NCBI GenBank assembly: GCA_029561345.1
Contig: JAKQJC010000064.1
Coordinates: 62,001-126,000 of the forward strand
Direction of reading: 5' to 3'
DNA length: 64,000 nt
Source of the DNA: Chloroflexota bacterium
Lineage (GTDB): Bacteria; Chloroflexota; Anaerolineae; Anaerolineales; Anaerolineaceae
Shown here piece after piece: positions 15,261 through 23,580 of the stretch. The notes under the pieces are model-generated. The model ran no database searches. It saw only the letters and a list, made by a program, of their open reading frames with translations, and was not told where the DNA came from. The position numbers and the translations under genes were made by a program. How positions within the stretch are numbered: the stretch's first letter is position 1; each line of letters starts with the position of its first letter.

Positions 15261-16945
15261 TCGTCGCCCCCCAGCCGGCTGATCAGGTCGTTGGTGGTGA
15301 CCACTTTATCGCGGCCTTTGAGGGCGCGCCAGAATTCGTCATTGTAGCGCCGCGTGCGCACCGGAATGGGCGTGGGCACGCCCCAGCCCAGCAGCAGCAC
15401 CTCTTCCTTGGGCTGCAGGCGCGAGAGCATGCCGCGCAGGGCGTCGCGCCCGGCCAGGCCCGAAAGCACCGCGTGAATATCCTCTTCGTCGCCCAGCCAG
15501 CCGGTGATGCGCGTGCCGAGCTGGCTCATCACCTCGTCATAAATTTGCGAGGGACGCTGGTCAATGATCAGCAGGGTCACCCCATATTTGCGCATTTCGC
15601 GGGCAATGGCGCTGAAGGCGGTCTGCCCGGCCATTTCGCGGTTGAGCAGCTTGTGCGCCTCTTCAATTACAATCACCAGCGGGCGCGGCTCCTTGTGCTG
15701 CTGCGGGTGCGAGCGGTACTGGTTGGTGCGCTCTTCCCACAGGCGGCGGATTTTGCGCGTCAGAATGTTGGTCACCAGCAGGTAATCGAGATCGGCCTCG
15801 TGGTCGCCAAAGGAAAGGATGATGTTCATGCCGCTTTCCAGGCTGTCAATCACCTTCTTGAGCGAATCGGCGGCCGGCCGTTCCACAATATAGGGCAGGT
15901 TGAACACCCGCTCCAGTTTGCCGCGCAGCCCCACCGCCGCCAGTTCATTGACGTTGTTCTGGGCGGCCCAGGCCTGCACGCTGCCCGGCGCGGGGATCTT
16001 CTTGCCGTTGTCGTCTTCAATGTAATCGTTGGTGGTCATCTGCCTGAATTCGGCAAACCAGCGCGTTGGACCAAAACAGTGTACCAGGGCGCTGAGGGTG
16101 GCCGGCGTGGTTTCGCGCAGGTTCAATTCACGCGTCAGCATCTCAATATCTTCGGGCATGATGTCGCTTTCGGCCAGCTCCAGGGTGAAATCGGGCTGCT
16201 GCCCGCGGATGGTGGCCCCGGCCCCCAGCCCCACCATGCGCACCTTTTGGGGAAGCTGCCCGCGCAGCCCCAGCACCTTCTGGCCGGTGTCGGCGGCAAT
16301 ATCGTCCGGGCCGTATTCGTTGTGCATATCGAAAATCAGCACCGCCGTGCTGCTGTGGTGGATCAGCCCGGCCAGCACCATGCGCGTGAGGAACGATTTG
16401 CCCGTGCCGGTGGCGCCAAAAATGCCCGACGAGCGCTTGACCAGGCGTTCCAGGTCAATCTGCACCGGGTGGCCCTGCTCGCGCGTGTAGCCGATGACGA
16501 AATTGCCCTTGAACACCTCAGCAATATCGCCCGCGCTGGCCAGGCGCACCGGGGTGTGCTGCGGCGGGATGGTTTTCACCGGAATGGGGGTGGCGCCGTC
16601 GGGATGTTCCTTGCGCCAGGCTTCATATTTGGGCGAACCCAGGTCGGGGCCACGCTCCAGCATCAGGGTCGGCAGCACTTCCAGGTTGGTGTACAGGGCC
16701 TGCTGGTACAGCAGGCGCGAAATTTGCGGAGGCAGGCGGTTTTCGCTCTGTTCATCGGCAAAGCGCGGATCGGTGGCGCCCAGCATGATATCCGTCACCA
16801 GGCCGTAAAACAGCCATTCTTCGGTTTCCATGATCACAAAGCCGCCTTCCTGCACCTTTTCGGCTGGCACGGTCAGGCGCGCCTGCAGGCTGGCTTTCAA
16901 TCCGCCGCCAATCACGTAGCCAATGTTGGGTTCGGTTTCGCTCAT
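15257..16945 (-). CDS. herA: HerA-like hexameric DNA translocase
   Basis: Pumps DNA ends for resection together with the nuclease NurA. The 562-aa product begins with a HAS-barrel-like beta domain (residues 8-55), followed by the RecA-fold motor: Walker A GATGTGKS (177-184), Walker B RPLVIVIEEAHKLL and a sensor region LLIIDQRPSQI. Length fits archaeal and bacterial HerA (about 500-600 aa). It sits between the HAS-barrel protein and sbcC in one operon with 3-nt spacing upstream and 4-nt overlap downstream. This cluster is typical of archaea and of some thermophilic or Chloroflexota bacteria. Confidence 0.93.
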   Translation of the reverse strand: MSETEPNIGYVIGGGLKASLQARLTVPAEKVQEGGFVIMETEEWLFYGLVTDIMLGATDPRFADEQSENRLPPQISRLLYQQALYTNLEVLPTLMLERGPDLGSPKYEAWRKEHPDGATPIPVKTIPPQHTPVRLASAGDIAEVFKGNFVIGYTREQGHPVQIDLERLVKRSSGIFGATGTGKSFLTRMVLAGLIHHSSTAVLIFDMHNEYGPDDIAADTGQKVLGLRGQLPQKVRMVGLGAGATIRGQQPDFTLELAESDIMPEDIEMLTRELNLRETTPATLSALVHCFGPTRWFAEFRQMTTNDYIEDDNGKKIPAPGSVQAWAAQNNVNELAAVGLRGKLERVFNLPYIVERPAADSLKKVIDSLESGMNIILSFGDHEADLDYLLVTNILTRKIRRLWEERTNQYRSHPQQHKEPRPLVIVIEEAHKLLNREMAGQTAFSAIAREMRKYGVTLLIIDQRPSQIYDEVMSQLGTRITGWLGDEEDIHAVLSGLAGRDALRGMLSRLQPKEEVLLLGWGVPTPIPVRTRRYNDEFWRALKGRDKVVTTNDLISRLGGDE

Positions 16946-16948
16946 CGC

Positions 16949-17563
16949 CTATGCCTCCGTGTTCAGTTCGCTGAGGGCACCCAGAACGCCCATCAGGGTG
17001 GGATAATCGTCGCGCAGCAGCACAATCAGCTCGGCGGTGGCGCGCGTCAGCCAGTCGGCCTTGCCGCAGCTCGCCTGGGCCGCGCCGGTCTGCTGGAAAT
17101 GCGCCGCGGCCAGTTCGCCCAGCGGCACATCCTTGTTTTGCAGCAGGTGGCGCAGGTAGCCAAAGCGCCCGTGGTTGGTGAAGGCGCAAATTTCTTGCGG
17201 GCTGCACAGGTAAATGAGATCCAGGCACAGCGGCGGCCGCGGCGGCAGCATATGGCTGATTTTTCCACCCAGTTCGTAGCCCACCGCCAGCACGCTCAAC
17301 TCCACCGGCACGTTGCGGTTCAGGCGGTTGTCGTGCACCACGTAATCGGGCACTTCATCAGTAACGGCCAGCTGGCGCACCATGCCGTCATCATCTATGC
17401 GCATATCATAGATCAAGCCAAACACCTGGTAACCGGCCTGCAGGGGGGCGCGCACCAGGGAACCGAAGGCCGGGACATCCAGCTGCGAAACCCGGCACCC
17501 CGCCACAAAGCCGCGCGTCGATCCGCGCAGTAAACGGCCAATTTCAATCGCTTCAACACTCAT
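16949..17563 (-). CDS. HAS-barrel-like protein of the nurA-herA operon
   Basis: A 204-aa protein of uncertain function. Residues 5-55 (IGRLLRGSTRGF ... VFGLIYDM) resemble the HAS barrel found at the N-terminus of HerA and of F1 ATPase subunits, with another strand region around residues 65-100. The rest is helical with two Cys residues spaced as CxxPQEIC. No nuclease motif is visible. The position between nurA and herA, 4 nt from the nurA stop, suggests an adaptor for the NurA-HerA machine. The assignment to the HAS family rests on pattern only. Confidence 0.65.
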   Translation of the reverse strand: MSVEAIEIGRLLRGSTRGFVAGCRVSQLDVPAFGSLVRAPLQAGYQVFGLIYDMRIDDDGMVRQLAVTDEVPDYVVHDNRLNRNVPVELSVLAVGYELGGKISHMLPPRPPLCLDLIYLCSPQEICAFTNHGRFGYLRHLLQNKDVPLGELAAAHFQQTGAAQASCGKADWLTRATAELIVLLRDDYPTLMGVLGALSELNTEA

Positions 17564-17567
17564 GGTT

Positions 17568-18731
17568 TCACTTCCTCATATTTCTGCCAGGCAGGTCTTT
17601 GGCGCTTTGCTTGTTGGAGGTGCGCAAATCCCAGATGCCGTTGCGCATCATTTCCGCCACAATCAGGTCTTCAATTTCCATCTGGTCTTTTTGCGTCACC
17701 ACCGCCACCTCATGGGCGCGGTGCAGCACATAAGGATAGGGCCGGCTGCTCATCAGCCGCGACTGGCTGTACAGCACCGCATGCAGGGTGTTCAGCAGCA
17801 GGCGCGATTCCGCCACCCAGGCTGGAATTTCCACCCGCGCCAGGTAGGGCTGCTGCCCCTGTCCCACGTTCAGATAAAAGAAATGCAGGGCCAAATCGCC
17901 GGTGAATTCTTTCAATGACTCAGAATGGATGGCAAACACCGCCGAACGGTCCCCCGGCTCGGTGAGCACATGCTCGAACAGCAGGCGGTCATACAGCGGC
18001 ATGAAAGGCCGCGCCCGCCCGGCCTGGTCCACCTCATGCGAGGGCAGGCTCAAAATTTCCAGCAGGCGCACCACCAGGTCGCTGCGCGGGCGGTCCACGT
18101 AGCCCGCCGCGGCTGTGCTCAGGGTGCGCAGCTGGCGCAGCACCTCCATGTAATCTTTGAGGGCGTGGTCAAATTCAGCGTTGCGCTGCGGGGTGCGGTA
18201 AAGTTCAAGCTGGCCGTCGGTGAGGGTCACCACCACCCCGCCCTGTGTGTCGCGCGCCAGTTCCACCAGGCGGCGGCGTTCTTCCAGGTCGCGGCGCAGC
18301 GCCACCACCTCTTCTGAGATCATCCCGCCGTTAATGTACAGGTCGTCATGGTAGATCAGGCGGGTTTTGATGGTCTCCTTGGCCTGCGGAAAACACACCG
18401 CACCCACATTGACCAGCGAAAATTCCACCCGCGCGTGGCGGTTGGGGTTGATCTGCGAGCCGTCGGCAGCCAACACCACGGCTTCGGGCGGCAGGGGCGG
18501 CGCCGGAAAACGCGCCGCCAGGGCTTCGCTGGCCGGAGCGGCGCAGCGCAGCTCGTCATGGCCCACCAAAGCCACACCCAGGCGGGTTTCCACGGCAGGC
18601 AAATCCTCTGAATAGGCGCGCAGCACCTGCAGGGCGCGCTGCAGTTTATCCTGCAGGTCCTTCTGCACCGCCGGCTGCTGGCGGCCCATTTCTTCAATTT
18701 GCCCTTTCAAGGTTTGAAAATTAACCGGCAT
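17568..18731 (-). CDS. nurA: NurA-domain nuclease
   Basis: 5'-3' nuclease that works with HerA in DNA end resection. The 387-aa product starts at ATG 18731, with AAGGAGG 3 nt upstream; the longer frame to 18878 lacks a ribosome site. Catalytic motifs are AADGSQI (Asp90) and TLTDGQLEL (Asp172), the two conserved NurA metal-binding aspartates, with further acidic residues and a C-terminal region rich in His/Arg. It is the first gene of the operon. The product has no signal peptide. Confidence 0.9.
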   Translation of the reverse strand: MPVNFQTLKGQIEEMGRQQPAVQKDLQDKLQRALQVLRAYSEDLPAVETRLGVALVGHDELRCAAPASEALAARFPAPPLPPEAVVLAADGSQINPNRHARVEFSLVNVGAVCFPQAKETIKTRLIYHDDLYINGGMISEEVVALRRDLEERRRLVELARDTQGGVVVTLTDGQLELYRTPQRNAEFDHALKDYMEVLRQLRTLSTAAAGYVDRPRSDLVVRLLEILSLPSHEVDQAGRARPFMPLYDRLLFEHVLTEPGDRSAVFAIHSESLKEFTGDLALHFFYLNVGQGQQPYLARVEIPAWVAESRLLLNTLHAVLYSQSRLMSSRPYPYVLHRAHEVAVVTQKDQMEIEDLIVAEMMRNGIWDLRTSNKQSAKDLPGRNMRK

Positions 18732-18825
18732 ACCCCTCCTTTTGATCAGAACATTTGTTTGAATTTTACAGGCAAGTGGGTATTTTGGCAAGGATTTTTC
18801 CGCGGTCCGCGGGCATGGGGGCCTC

Positions 18826-19218
18826 TCAATGGCGGGCTGCTCCTTTGCGCAGGATAAGATGCAGGCGGGTGCGTCCATCCGCGCTGATCACCTCGTGGTG
18901 CTCATGGAAATCCTCATGCGCACCGGTGTCCAGTTCGGCCAGGGCCAGTAAATAGCGGGCCAGCTCGCGGTAGCCCTCAGCCTCTCCGCGGATGTCAATT
19001 TGCAGCGCGCCTTCATAAGGTTCATCAGATGGATTGAGAATGCCGTTTTCATCCAGGCGTTCTTCCCACACATAAAACCGCACCTGATCGCCAACAGCGG
19101 GCGCGGCAATGCCCCCGCTCCAGCCCTGCCCGGGCTCGCCGGTCAGGCTTCCATCGCCGCGGAAGCGGATCTCAAGGGGAACTGTTTTGGGGGTCATTTT
19201 TGCTTTTTTGCGTGTCAT
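18826..19218 (-). CDS. Hypothetical protein, about 130 aa
   Basis: I do not recognise a family. The ATG 19218 (or GTG 19224) lacks a Shine-Dalgarno site and a TAAAAT box ends 6 nt before the ATG, so it may be a leaderless message. The soluble product has a basic N-terminus, a Gly-rich beta-like core (VGDQVRFYVWEERLD), a helix with many Leu (GYRELARYLLALAELD) and an acidic His-rich patch (DFHEHHE) before a final beta hairpin (RTRLHLILRK). It precedes nurA by 95 nt on the same strand, but whether they share a promoter is unclear. Confidence 0.65.
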   Translation of the reverse strand: MTRKKAKMTPKTVPLEIRFRGDGSLTGEPGQGWSGGIAAPAVGDQVRFYVWEERLDENGILNPSDEPYEGALQIDIRGEAEGYRELARYLLALAELDTGAHEDFHEHHEVISADGRTRLHLILRKGAARH

Positions 19219-19417
19219 GCTCACATTTTACACCATCCGCGCCATCCCGAAGAAACTTCTCAAACATCACTTTCCAGAAACCGCAAAGAAACAGCCCCAA
19301 GAACGTAAACGCTCAGGTCAGGTGGTCAATCTGATGGGATTGGATTGGAACAGCTTTATAACTTAACACGGCAGGCAATCTGCCAGCGGCAAGCCCCCAT
19401 GTTTCCGCAAATCGTGC

Positions 19418-19430
19418 TATAACTTAAGAT
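19418..19430 (+). promoter_or_regulatory. Candidate leaderless promoter (-10 TATAAC) of the DUF4129 gene
   Basis: TATAAC (19418-19423) ends exactly 7 nt before the ATG at 19431, so transcription would start at or next to the A of the ATG. There is no Shine-Dalgarno sequence before this ATG. No good -35 is visible. Confidence 0.4.
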
Positions 19431-20876
19431 ATGAAATTTCCGGCCGGATCAAAAGTGCTCCTCATCCCCTGGGTGGAAGTCTCCAGCTTCGCCGCCCTGG
19501 CGATGAACGCCTGCTTTTTTGCCTTCTGGTTTGTGGTCTTTTCGGGGCAGCCGCCCCGCCCCTCCTATTCCTTCACAGTGGCCTTCTTCCTCGGGCTGAT
19601 TCTTGGCGCTTATGCTTTGGCGGGCTGGCTGAACAGCCGCAGCCTGAGCAAAAACCGGCGCGCCGTTCTGCTGGGCATCGTCATGCTGATCACCCTGCTG
19701 CTGGCCATGCAGTGGCTGGCGGTGTGGCCCCAATCGCTGCTGCAGGCTGAAACCTGGGCTCCGCTGTGGGCGGCTTTTGTCAACTGGGGCGACATTCCCG
19801 CCGCCTTCTGGGTGGTGGCTGCCGCCCTGCTGACCTGGCGCTGCGCCCTGAGCATCGCCGCTGAAGGCGCGCCGGAGGCCAACCTGCTTCAGGTGCTTTT
19901 CTACATGATGCTGCTCTCCATGCTGCTTTATGATTTCTTCCCCTCATCCATCACCGTGGAAGAAGTGGGTTTCACCTTTTATATGATCCTGGTCAGTGGC
20001 ATGGTGGCTGCCAGCGCAGCTCGCCTGGCTGAAGTCAACGGCATGCGCGGCTCGCGCCTGGCCCCCTTCACCCTCACCTGGCTGGGCGGGCTGGTGGGCA
20101 CGGCCACCGTCATGGTGCTGGCCGGCACCCTGCTGGCCCTGGCCATGCACGCCGGCCTGATCAACCTCGTTCTGGGCGTCTTCACCTTTATTGTTGTCGG
20201 CCTGGGCGGACTGCTGGCCCTGCTGCTGCTGCCTGTCGCAGATGTGATTATCAGCCTGTTCATGACCCTGCTGACGGCAGTGTTCAATTTCTTCAACCTG
20301 GTGGGGCTGAGCGACTGGCTAAAAAAGGCCCAGGATTGGCTCGATTCCAACGAACTGGCATTTTTGCAGCAGATCAGCACCCTGATGCAGGAAAGCCGTC
20401 CCTATGCCCTGCTGGCCATGATCCTGGCTCTGGCAGCCCTGGTTTTTCTGGCCCTGCGCATCCGCAAATATGGGCGCATCAGCCCGGTGGACAACCTGGC
20501 CTCGGGTCTCAGACCGCCCCGCGAAGGCTGGCTGCCGCGTCTGCGGCGCTTTAACAGCCTGCCCAATTTTCTCCACCGCTCACGCCAGGTGATCAACGCG
20601 CTGCGCATCCGCCGCATCTACGCCGAATTTCTGGCCCTCTGCAAAAAGCAGCAGTGCCCGCGCACGGTCTGTGAGACCCCGCTCGAATTTCAGATCCGCG
20701 CCCTGCGCGCCTTTCCCAACAGCGGCCCTGACCTGGCCGCCATCACCAGCGCCTATCTTCGCATCCGCTACGGCGAGCTGCCCGAATCGGACCAGGAGGT
20801 AAGCACGGTGCTCAAAGCCTGGAATCACTTCAAGCGCCAGGTCACCTTCCCCAAAACCCCCGAATTGAAACCCTGA
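19431..20876 (+). CDS. Polytopic membrane protein with C-terminal DUF4129 domain
   Basis: The 481-aa product has about nine to ten membrane helices in residues 10-345, then a cytoplasmic tail. The tail (about residues 385-465) has the DUF4129 pattern: RIRRIYAEFLALCKK, a cysteine-containing turn, ETPLEFQIRALRAFP and AAITSAYLRIRYGE. DUF4129 commonly follows transglutaminase-like membrane proteins and the MoxR-DUF58 surface systems. No transglutaminase catalytic Cys-His-Asp domain is present here, so this is the membrane half only. The downstream VIT-VWA gene on the same strand fits a cell-surface assembly role, which is inferred. Confidence 0.8.
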   Translation: MKFPAGSKVLLIPWVEVSSFAALAMNACFFAFWFVVFSGQPPRPSYSFTVAFFLGLILGAYALAGWLNSRSLSKNRRAVLLGIVMLITLLLAMQWLAVWPQSLLQAETWAPLWAAFVNWGDIPAAFWVVAAALLTWRCALSIAAEGAPEANLLQVLFYMMLLSMLLYDFFPSSITVEEVGFTFYMILVSGMVAASAARLAEVNGMRGSRLAPFTLTWLGGLVGTATVMVLAGTLLALAMHAGLINLVLGVFTFIVVGLGGLLALLLLPVADVIISLFMTLLTAVFNFFNLVGLSDWLKKAQDWLDSNELAFLQQISTLMQESRPYALLAMILALAALVFLALRIRKYGRISPVDNLASGLRPPREGWLPRLRRFNSLPNFLHRSRQVINALRIRRIYAEFLALCKKQQCPRTVCETPLEFQIRALRAFPNSGPDLAAITSAYLRIRYGELPESDQEVSTVLKAWNHFKRQVTFPKTPELKP

Positions 20877-20973
20877 CCGCAAAAGACCTGTCCCTGCGCA
20901 TAAAAGTCATCAAACCTTTGGTTTCGTAAAAATCAACGCACAGGGTTTTCGTTCTGCGTCCTCCAAGGAGATA

Positions 20974-21018
20974 ATGGCCGCCAGACCGGGGTGTTTACGC
21001 AAGCCTGGAACCAATTAA
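20974..21018 (+). CDS. Possible 14-codon upstream ORF in the VIT-VWA leader
   Basis: CCAAGGAGATA precedes ATG 20974 with ideal spacing, and a 14-codon frame ends at TAA 21016-21018, 57 nt before the VIT-VWA start. The frame shows no recognisable sequence. It could be a leader peptide or a chance match; the excellent ribosome site is the only support. Confidence 0.3.
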   Translation: MAARPGCLRKPGTN

Positions 21019-21075
21019 CCGCCAAATACGTCTCATGGGTGGATAACCAACCGTTAAGTTTTTCCGGAGGTCGCC

Positions 21076-23469
21076 ATGAAACATAAATTGGCCTGGATTC
21101 TTTTCACCGTGCTTCTGCTGGTGTGCTTTTTCACCGATGTGGCCCACGCCGACGGCATCATCATCGTTGATCCGCCCATCTGCGAGCACGACAGCTGCCC
21201 GCTGCCCATCAGCCAGCTCAACATCCGCTACCACCACGTCACCGTCACCATCGAAAACCAGGTGGCCGTCACCCATGTGGACCAGGTGTTTTACAACCCC
21301 AACAGCTGGACCGTGGAAGGCACCTACATTTTTCCCATTCCGGTGGATGCCGTGGTCACCAACTTTGTGTTGTGGATTGACGGCCAGCCGGTGGAGGGGC
21401 AGGTGCTGAGCGCCAATGAAGCGCGCGCCCGCTATGAAGAGATCGTCCGCAGCATGCGCGACCCCGCCCTGCTGGAATACATGGGGCGCGGAGCTGTGCA
21501 GGCGCGCATTTTCCCCATCCTTTCCGGCGGAGAGCGGCGCATTGAGCTGGAATACAGCCAGGCGTTGACCGCTGAAAACGGCCTGCTGCGCTACACGTAT
21601 CCTCTGAACACAGAAAAATTCAGCAAGCTCCCTCTCGAAAGCGTCAGCATTGATCTCAACATCACCTCGCCCGAATCCATCCGCGCCGCCTATTCCACCA
21701 GCCACAATGTGACCATTGAGAAGACCGGCGATCATCAATTGAGCGCCAGTTATGAAGAAAATAATGTGCTGCCCGACACCGATTTCACCTTCTACTACTC
21801 CATCGGCGAAACCCAGGCCTTTCACCTGCTCACCTACCGCGACCCTTCTGACCCAACCGACCCGGAAGGCTTCTTCCTGCTGCTGATGGCCCCCAAACCC
21901 GGCGCGGCCAGCGAAGCCCTGCCCAAAGACCTGATTCTGGTGCTGGACCGCTCGGGCAGCATGGAGGGTGAAAAATTCCTGCAGGCGCAGGCTGCCCTGA
22001 ATTACATTCTTGCACATCTCAACGAGGGCGACCGTTTCAATGTCATCACCTTCTCCAGCGACCTGGAAACCTACGCTTCGGGTCTGCGTTCGATGGATGA
22101 GGCCGCCCAGGCGTCCAAGTGGGTGGACCGCCTGGCCCCCATGGGCAGCACGGATATCAACCGCGCTCTGCTCGAAGCCATGGGCATGGCTGATAAGGAA
22201 CGCCCCACCTACGTGATCTTCCTCACCGACGGGCTGCCCACCCGCGGCGTCACCGATCCCCAGCAGATTTTGAACAACGCCGCCAACAGCGCGCCAAAGA
22301 ATGTGCGCCTGTTCGCCTTTGGCGTGGGTTATGACGTGGACACCTTTCTGCTGGACACCCTGGCCCAGGAACACAGCGGCAAGAGCACCTATGTGGGCCC
22401 GGGCGAGGCGCTGGATGAAATTCTTTCGGCTTTCTATGCCACCATCAGCACACCGGTGATGACCGGTCTGAATCTTGAATTCAACCGCATCAATGTGTAT
22501 GATCTTTACCCCAACCCGCTGCCCGACCTGTTCATCGGTTCGCAAATCGCCGTGGTAGGCCGCTACCGCGACGGCGGGGTGGGCAGCATTATCCTCTCCG
22601 GCGAGGTGGAAGGCTCGCGCCAGCAGTTCACCTATATTGAACAGAAATTTTCCACTGACAGCCGCGCGGCCAACCCCACCCTGACGGCCCTGCCGCGCCT
22701 GTGGGCCACGCGCAAAATCGGCTACCTGCTCAACCAGATCCGCCTGAAGGGACCTGACCAGGAGATGATTGACCAAATCGTCAAACTGAGCATCCGCTAC
22801 GGTATTGTCACCCCCTACACGTCTTACCTGGTCACCGAAGATATGACCCTGGGTACTGAGGCGCAGGACAAGCTCTCGCAGGAGGCTTACAACCAGGCGG
22901 CCGCAGCCCCCACCGCCCCATCGAGCGGCGAGGATGCGGTGCGCAAGGCCGCCGAACAGGGCGCCATGCAGGAAGCCGAAGCGCCTTCGACCCTTTCAGG
23001 CGAGGCGGCCAGCCGCGTGCGCATCATCGGCTCGCGCACCTTCGTGCTGAAAGACGGGCTGTGGATTGACACGACCTACGACCCGCAGAAACAGACCCCG
23101 CAAAAGGTCAACTTCCTTTCAGATGACTACTTCAAGCTGGCGCAGACCAGCCCGGACCTGGCTGCCGCCCTGGCCCTGGGCGACCGGGTGCTGGTGGTGG
23201 TGGGCAGCGACGCCTACGAAGTGGTGACCGATGGCGCCAGCAGCGGCCCATTGACCATCTCCACGCCCGAGCCCACGCCAACCGGCCGCCCCATTCCCAC
23301 GCCCATCACCGGCGATCCCATCCCCACCCGTGAGGGCACGCAGACTTCAAGCCAGCCCACGCCTGAAGCCACCAGGGCTGCCGGGCCTTCGCCGCTGGGC
23401 TGCCCCGGCGCCCTCATCCCCGTCGCGCTGATTGGTCTGGCCCCGGTGCTGCTGCGCCGCCGCAAATAA
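21076..23469 (+). CDS. VIT and von Willebrand A domain surface protein
   Basis: The 797-aa product has a signal peptide (residues 1-25), a VIT domain (about 35-165), an extended beta region, and a VWA domain (about 284-450) with the metal-ion-dependent adhesion motif DRSGS (291-295) and TDGLPTRG. After another beta-rich region comes a Pro/Thr-rich stalk and a C-terminal tail GALIPVALIGLAPVLLRRRK, a hydrophobic helix with a basic end like a CTERM-type sorting signal. The architecture matches inter-alpha-trypsin-inhibitor-heavy-chain-like proteins. It starts at ATG 21076 behind CCGGAGGTCGCC. A surface adhesion or scaffold role is inferred. Confidence 0.9.
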   Translation: MKHKLAWILFTVLLLVCFFTDVAHADGIIIVDPPICEHDSCPLPISQLNIRYHHVTVTIENQVAVTHVDQVFYNPNSWTVEGTYIFPIPVDAVVTNFVLWIDGQPVEGQVLSANEARARYEEIVRSMRDPALLEYMGRGAVQARIFPILSGGERRIELEYSQALTAENGLLRYTYPLNTEKFSKLPLESVSIDLNITSPESIRAAYSTSHNVTIEKTGDHQLSASYEENNVLPDTDFTFYYSIGETQAFHLLTYRDPSDPTDPEGFFLLLMAPKPGAASEALPKDLILVLDRSGSMEGEKFLQAQAALNYILAHLNEGDRFNVITFSSDLETYASGLRSMDEAAQASKWVDRLAPMGSTDINRALLEAMGMADKERPTYVIFLTDGLPTRGVTDPQQILNNAANSAPKNVRLFAFGVGYDVDTFLLDTLAQEHSGKSTYVGPGEALDEILSAFYATISTPVMTGLNLEFNRINVYDLYPNPLPDLFIGSQIAVVGRYRDGGVGSIILSGEVEGSRQQFTYIEQKFSTDSRAANPTLTALPRLWATRKIGYLLNQIRLKGPDQEMIDQIVKLSIRYGIVTPYTSYLVTEDMTLGTEAQDKLSQEAYNQAAAAPTAPSSGEDAVRKAAEQGAMQEAEAPSTLSGEAASRVRIIGSRTFVLKDGLWIDTTYDPQKQTPQKVNFLSDDYFKLAQTSPDLAAALALGDRVLVVVGSDAYEVVTDGASSGPLTISTPEPTPTGRPIPTPITGDPIPTREGTQTSSQPTPEATRAAGPSPLGCPGALIPVALIGLAPVLLRRRK

Positions 23470-23496
23470 GACCACAAGTTCCATTTTGCAAAGACC

Positions 23497-23527
23497 GGTC
23501 CCCGCCAGTGTTGGCGGGGACCTTTTT
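23497..23527 (+). terminator. Intrinsic terminator after the VIT-VWA gene
   Basis: GGTCCCCGCCA and its complement form a perfect 11-bp stem with a 4-nt loop, followed by TTTTT, 27 nt after the stop. Confidence 0.9.
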
Positions 23528-23580
23528 ACATGTGCCGTGCGAGTCTCTGCCTTGCAGGCAACCGCGGAAAAACGGCCTGA

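Noticed and set aside
20930-21075. Possible c-di-GMP riboswitch in the VIT-VWA leader (ACGCACAGGG and ACGCAAGCC segments)
   Set aside because: The family's CAAACC after the first segment and the GNRA loop/receptor arrangement are not present, and the order of helices could not be made to fit.
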